Positions 60,785 through 64,000 of a stretch of DNA of 64,000 nt are shown here, one piece after another. The notes below the pieces were generated by a model, which saw nothing but the letters and a program-made list of their open reading frames with translations, did no database searches and had not been told where the DNA came from. A program made the position numbers and the translations under genes. Each line of letters begins with the position of its first letter. Within the stretch, counting starts at the first letter, position 1. Source of the DNA: Vespula vulgaris (Eukaryota; Arthropoda; Insecta; Hymenoptera; Vespidae); the NCBI RefSeq assembly GCF_905475345.1, contig NC_066597.1, forward strand, positions 3,015,001 to 3,079,000, written 5' to 3'.

Positions 60785-61660
60785 TCCATAAACATATATA
60801 TCGTAATAAAAACGTATATTAATATTATCAGCACGATCACTGTTTTTTATATTACGATTGAAATAGACACTTCTCTTTGATAGATGATAGGAAAGTTCTA
60901 AGAACGCTTAGGCCTTAGATTGACGCTATATCTCTAGTAAAAAAAAAAAAAAAAGAGAGAGAAAAACCAGAAAAAAAAACAGAAAAAAGAATTCCAAATT
61001 CGTAACACTTTTAATATATTCGATTTTCGATCGTATGCAAAGAAGTAGAGCGTTGGTGATAAAGTTGGTGTGGTGGTGGTGATGGTGAGAGTTGGTTGGT
61101 AGATAGGCATAGAAGGAAGAGGAAGAAGGAGAAGGAAAAGAAGGAGAAGAAGGAGAAGGAGAAGGAGAAGAAGATTGATAGAAAAGGGTTTCACGAAGAA
61201 TTCAGAAGCTCTTACGACTGAAAATTCTCGTCTCGATATGCGACATCTTGACGAGGCATTCAGTTTTCAAGATTCGCATTACGAGATACTCTTCTCTATC
61301 TCTCTTTCTCTCTCTTTCTGTCTATGTCTCTCTATCTTTTCCTTGTTCCTTAGCTTTCTATTACAAGCGAAAGAGATAGATAGAGAGAACGAGAAGGAAA
61401 GAGAGGGAGAGAGAGACGAGGACATAGGACAGACATTTTCTCTTCTTTCTATTCGTCATGATCCTCTTTCAAAGTCTCTTTACGCGAAATAGGAAAATCG
61501 TAGTAAACATATTCCGAAAAATTGCATCCTTATGTTCTCTCTCTCTCTCTCTCTCGTTCTCTCTCTTTTTATTTTTCTACTTCTTTCTTGTTTCTTTCTC
61601 TACGCACGTTCACGTCGTTATCGTTATAGAATTTTTCACAAACGATTTCTAATATCTTAC

Positions 61661-61686
61661 GTTTTCTTTTTCTGTTTCAGGTAAGA
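61661..61686 (+). promoter_or_regulatory. Candidate recursive splice site 3 (ratchet point)
   Basis: A long pyrimidine tract ends tctgtttcag joined to gtaagattc at 61681. Core and flanks are identical over 21 bases to site 2, 19.4 kb upstream. It is the best-formed acceptor in the window. Confidence 0.75.
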
Positions 61687-61743
61687 TTCATTTCGGATCG
61701 TTATTTCGTGAATCCACGTTAGAGTATTAGAAGCTTTTTTAGG
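61681..61743 (+). other. Candidate recursive exon 3 (63 nt)
   Basis: The exon lies between CAG|GTAAGA and a second donor, AGGGTGAGTC, with GTGAGT at 61744. Frame 0 meets TAG after 13 codons, and the other two frames also contain stops, so inclusion would usually truncate the protein. That is typical of a recursive exon that is defined but then skipped, and argues against a coding cassette. Confidence 0.65.
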
Positions 61744-62754
61744 GTGAGTCAGTTAATGATAAAAGTGTGGATTAGAAGAATTAAAAAGTAAATATATAAA
61801 TGAACGAACGCACTCGATTAGTGGACGCATGTGATTTATTTTTTTATTTTTATTTTTATTATTATTATTATTGTTATTGTTATTATTATTACATGTGTAT
61901 GTGTGTATTATTGGAGCTTACAAAGTTACACAGGAAAATTCTATACTTGAAAGTCATTCCGATAATTGAAAACGTGACTCGGCGATACGAATTTACCGAG
62001 GCACCTTTTTCCGAAAGATTTTCTAATCGCCGTAAACGCCTTGACTTTATACCTTTTTTTTCTTTTTTCTTAATCTTATTATATTCATTTTTTTATTTCT
62101 TTCCTTTTTTTTCTCTCTTTGTCGGCCTAATCTTTGGTTGGTCTCTTTTCTATGTCATCGAATTATTTTACTTGATTTGTCTGCCTATTTCGATTTTTTT
62201 TTTCTTTTTTTAATTACCTAGTTATTTTCCTAATCGTTTTAGCACATTTCTCTTTTCTTCTCTTTTACTTTCTTTTTCTTTAATTACCAAATTAATCGTA
62301 GAGTTTTAACTATAACTTTCTGTTCCTCATAAGTTCAATGATTTATCCATTGTTCGATTATTCAATAATTTGAGATCATTTTTTCTAATCTCTTTGTTCA
62401 CTTTTATTCTATTTTTTCTTTTTTACTTATACCTCACGAATCTCATCGTCGTACCCTTTTTAAACATTATTTCACATATATTCCCTTTAATCGCTCCAAC
62501 GATAATTTTAACAATTTTTCTAAGCCTTCTTGTTTCTATCTTTTTTTTATTTTTATTTTCACATTGGAAATTCCATAATTCCCTTTTCTTTTGTATTCCC
62601 ATGAATTTATATTTCTCTTCTTGGAGATAACAGAATAAGAAATATAAACGCAGAGTCGCGTGATAAATACGAAGCAAGTGAATTCGAAACGCGAAGACGT
62701 TAGTCAAAAGAGCGATTCTAATTTCGTCGTCTACGGCTCGAAAAACACAGAACG

Positions 62755-62806
62755 AGAAGAAGAAGAAGAAGAAGAAGAAGAAGAAGAAGAAGAAGAAGAA
62801 GAAGAA
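62755..62806. repeat. (GAA)n array
   Basis: About 17 pure GAA triplets. Long GAA/TTC tracts can form triplex structures. Confidence 0.95.
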
Positions 62807-63546
62807 ACGATTTGTTGAGAGTGTAGAGTTGTCCGTGTAAGTGATGTTGGTGATAGTGGTAGTGGTAGCGAAGGGGTGGAATGAGAAGAGAGGGTTGCAA
62901 TATCACGGATGATGATTTTCAACGCATCTTTAATCCTCCTCCTCCATTTATCCTTCTTCTTATTCTTCCTCATTCTCTTCTACGTCCTTGTGTTACTCCT
63001 TCTTTCTCTCTCTCTCTTTCTCTCTCTCCTTCCGTTAACCCTTAGCTACCACCATCAAGTACAACCGTAGCTCGAATGCCGTTTTACCGTTCCGACGTTT
63101 AGCGAAGATTTAGGGCTCAATAAAAACGTCCCTCGTAATCGCGAATTTCTCTCTTCGAAAGGATCTCTAGCTTTAACCCTTTCTTCTCGATTCGCCGCCT
63201 TGTCGATCTTACAAGATTTATCGTTCGTTTTGAGTCTACGAAAAGAGAGAGAAACTTTCAAGTTCACGTTTCGTCCTCGTCGTTAATTTGATACACTAAC
63301 AAGTTTGATATCTCTTCATTGATCTTTAAGTATCATCGAGGATCCAATCGAAATATGATGAATATCAAAGAAAAAGAGAAGAATTGTGATAAATAATATT
63401 GTTCTTGGATATTGAAAGGTGCTTGTTAAATAAAAATTTCATGTCGATGAATGGAAGAAAGGGGAGGGGATGAGGGGAAAAAAAAAGAAAACAAAATCGT
63501 GTAAAATATTTTACGGACAAATCGGTGTTGGTTTTGAATGAGGGAG

Positions 63547-63547
<1 letters not shown>

Positions 63548-63580
<33 letters not shown>
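63548..63580. repeat. (TA)n microsatellite
   Basis: About 16 TA units followed by a short GA tract. Confidence 0.95.
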
Positions 63581-63582
<2 letters not shown>

Positions 63583-63609
63583 AGAGAGAGAGAAAGATAT
63601 AGAGTACAC

Positions 63610-63840
63610 GAGCCGTCATCGGTTTTCTAGGCGACTGTTTTCCAAGATTGCTTTTCCCGGGTAAATCTTATTGGCATCCCGGGCTCGGTGTGCCGTAGCA
63701 GCTTTTCTACCTTTTTCGCCTCCTACCGGAACAGGAAAGTGATTTCGAACGAGAGACGCCCGTGAAGATGTCGTCACCCTCGATTTTCCGACCCTTTTTC
63801 CATTCGTGCGCGAACTACCATTACGAGAATACATACACAC
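63610..63840. promoter_or_regulatory. Unique GC-rich island, possible conserved element
   Basis: Contains two cccggg palindromes (63657-63662 and 63678-63683) and is flanked by repeats. The minus frame is open for 74 codons with a basic Arg/Ser-rich composition, and I found no family match by eye. A cag|gtaaac junction on the minus strand at its outer edge has a poor pyrimidine tract. Confidence 0.2.
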
Positions 63841-64000
63841 GTTTACCTGACTTTAGGAACAAACTATTTTTCAAACTGAACAATACGATCCAAACCAAAA
63901 TCAATCATTTGATTTCTATCCGTTTAGACTTATCGAGGATCTTTCCTTGTTTTTTTTTTCTTTCTTTCTTTCTTTCTTTTCTTTTCTTCTTCTTTTTTTT

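Larger units (their letters stand above)
51572..61680. other. Intron-like spacer between the low-complexity exon and recursive site 3
   Basis: No further exon was seen. It contains many TA, GA, CT and TCTA arrays and unique islands near 53.52-53.70, 54.30-54.48, 55.38-55.50, 58.54-58.65 and 59.88-60.08 kb. Confidence 0.55.
61744..64000. other. Intron-like spacer after recursive site 3
   Basis: AT-rich DNA without a supported exon. It contains ATT/GTT, GAA (62755-62806) and TA (63548-63580) arrays, poly-T at the end, and two unique CpG-containing islands at about 63.04-63.25 and 63.61-63.84 kb. These islands are open in the minus direction, but no splice signals or recognisable product support coding. 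Confidence 0.5.

Noticed and set aside
63841..63855. Minus-strand tcag|gtaaac junction at the edge of a GC-rich island
   Set aside because: Purine-containing upstream tract (cctaaagtcag). Insufficient as an acceptor.
1..64000. CRISPR-like or bacterial features
   Set aside because: The tandem arrays are microsatellites without spacer-repeat structure. The composition and splice signals are those of an animal genome.

Overview
This window looks like intronic and regulatory DNA from a very long gene in an insect genome. AT-rich spacer is packed with microsatellites: (GA)n, (TA)n, (TCTA)n, and triplets, tetramers and pentamers. There are no bacterial-type operons, no rRNA or tRNA gene I can recognise, and almost no extended coding sequence. 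Abundant CpG-containing words (cgatcg, tcgttcg, acgt) together with heavy microsatellite load would fit a hymenopteran (wasp, bee or ant). That assignment is an inference from sequence style, not from a recognised gene.

The strongest structured signals are all on the + strand. At 20227, 42281 and 61681, a pyrimidine-rich 3' splice site ending in AG abuts a 5' splice-site sequence (AG|GTAGGT, CAG|GTAAGA, CAG|GTAAGA). Each is followed 57 to 156 nt later by a second good 5' splice site, GTGAGT. This is the architecture of recursive splice sites (ratchet points) with their short recursive exons, as known from very long introns of Drosophila and vertebrate neural genes. The spacing is 22.1 and 19.4 kb. 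The 20227 unit is also a credible 52-codon coding cassette exon, and the 42281 unit is a stop-free 19 codons. The 61681 unit carries an in-frame stop.

Between the second and third sites lies the only long GC-richer open frame, 50561-51571. It encodes a Gln/His/Ala-rich N-terminal-type region and ends at a 5' splice site. Its frame has no AUG until its last codon, which is an AUG in good Kozak context directly at the donor. It may be the 3' end of an alternative first exon, either with non-AUG initiation or with a long open 5' leader. A model covering all of this is one long + strand gene, probably encoding a nuclear regulator given the low-complexity N-terminus. An upstream-promoter isoform would cross all three ratchet points. 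An internal-promoter isoform would start around 44-50 kb and use only the last one. I could not name the gene.

Layout: 1-20.2 kb is intron-like spacer with candidate conserved islands, a fold-back element (15.3-15.6 kb) and a mariner-type MITE (18.7 kb). 20.2-20.4 kb is candidate exon 1. 20.4-42.3 kb is spacer with regulatory-looking islands (homeodomain, Sox, CSL and CRE words). 42.3 kb is the second ratchet point. 44.2-50.6 kb is a CpG-rich and CT-rich region that could be promoter and leader. 50.6-51.6 kb is the low-complexity exon. 51.6-61.7 kb is spacer. 61.7 kb is the third ratchet point, followed by spacer to the end. Most apparent open frames elsewhere are translations of CT, GA, TA or TCTA microsatellites and are not genes.
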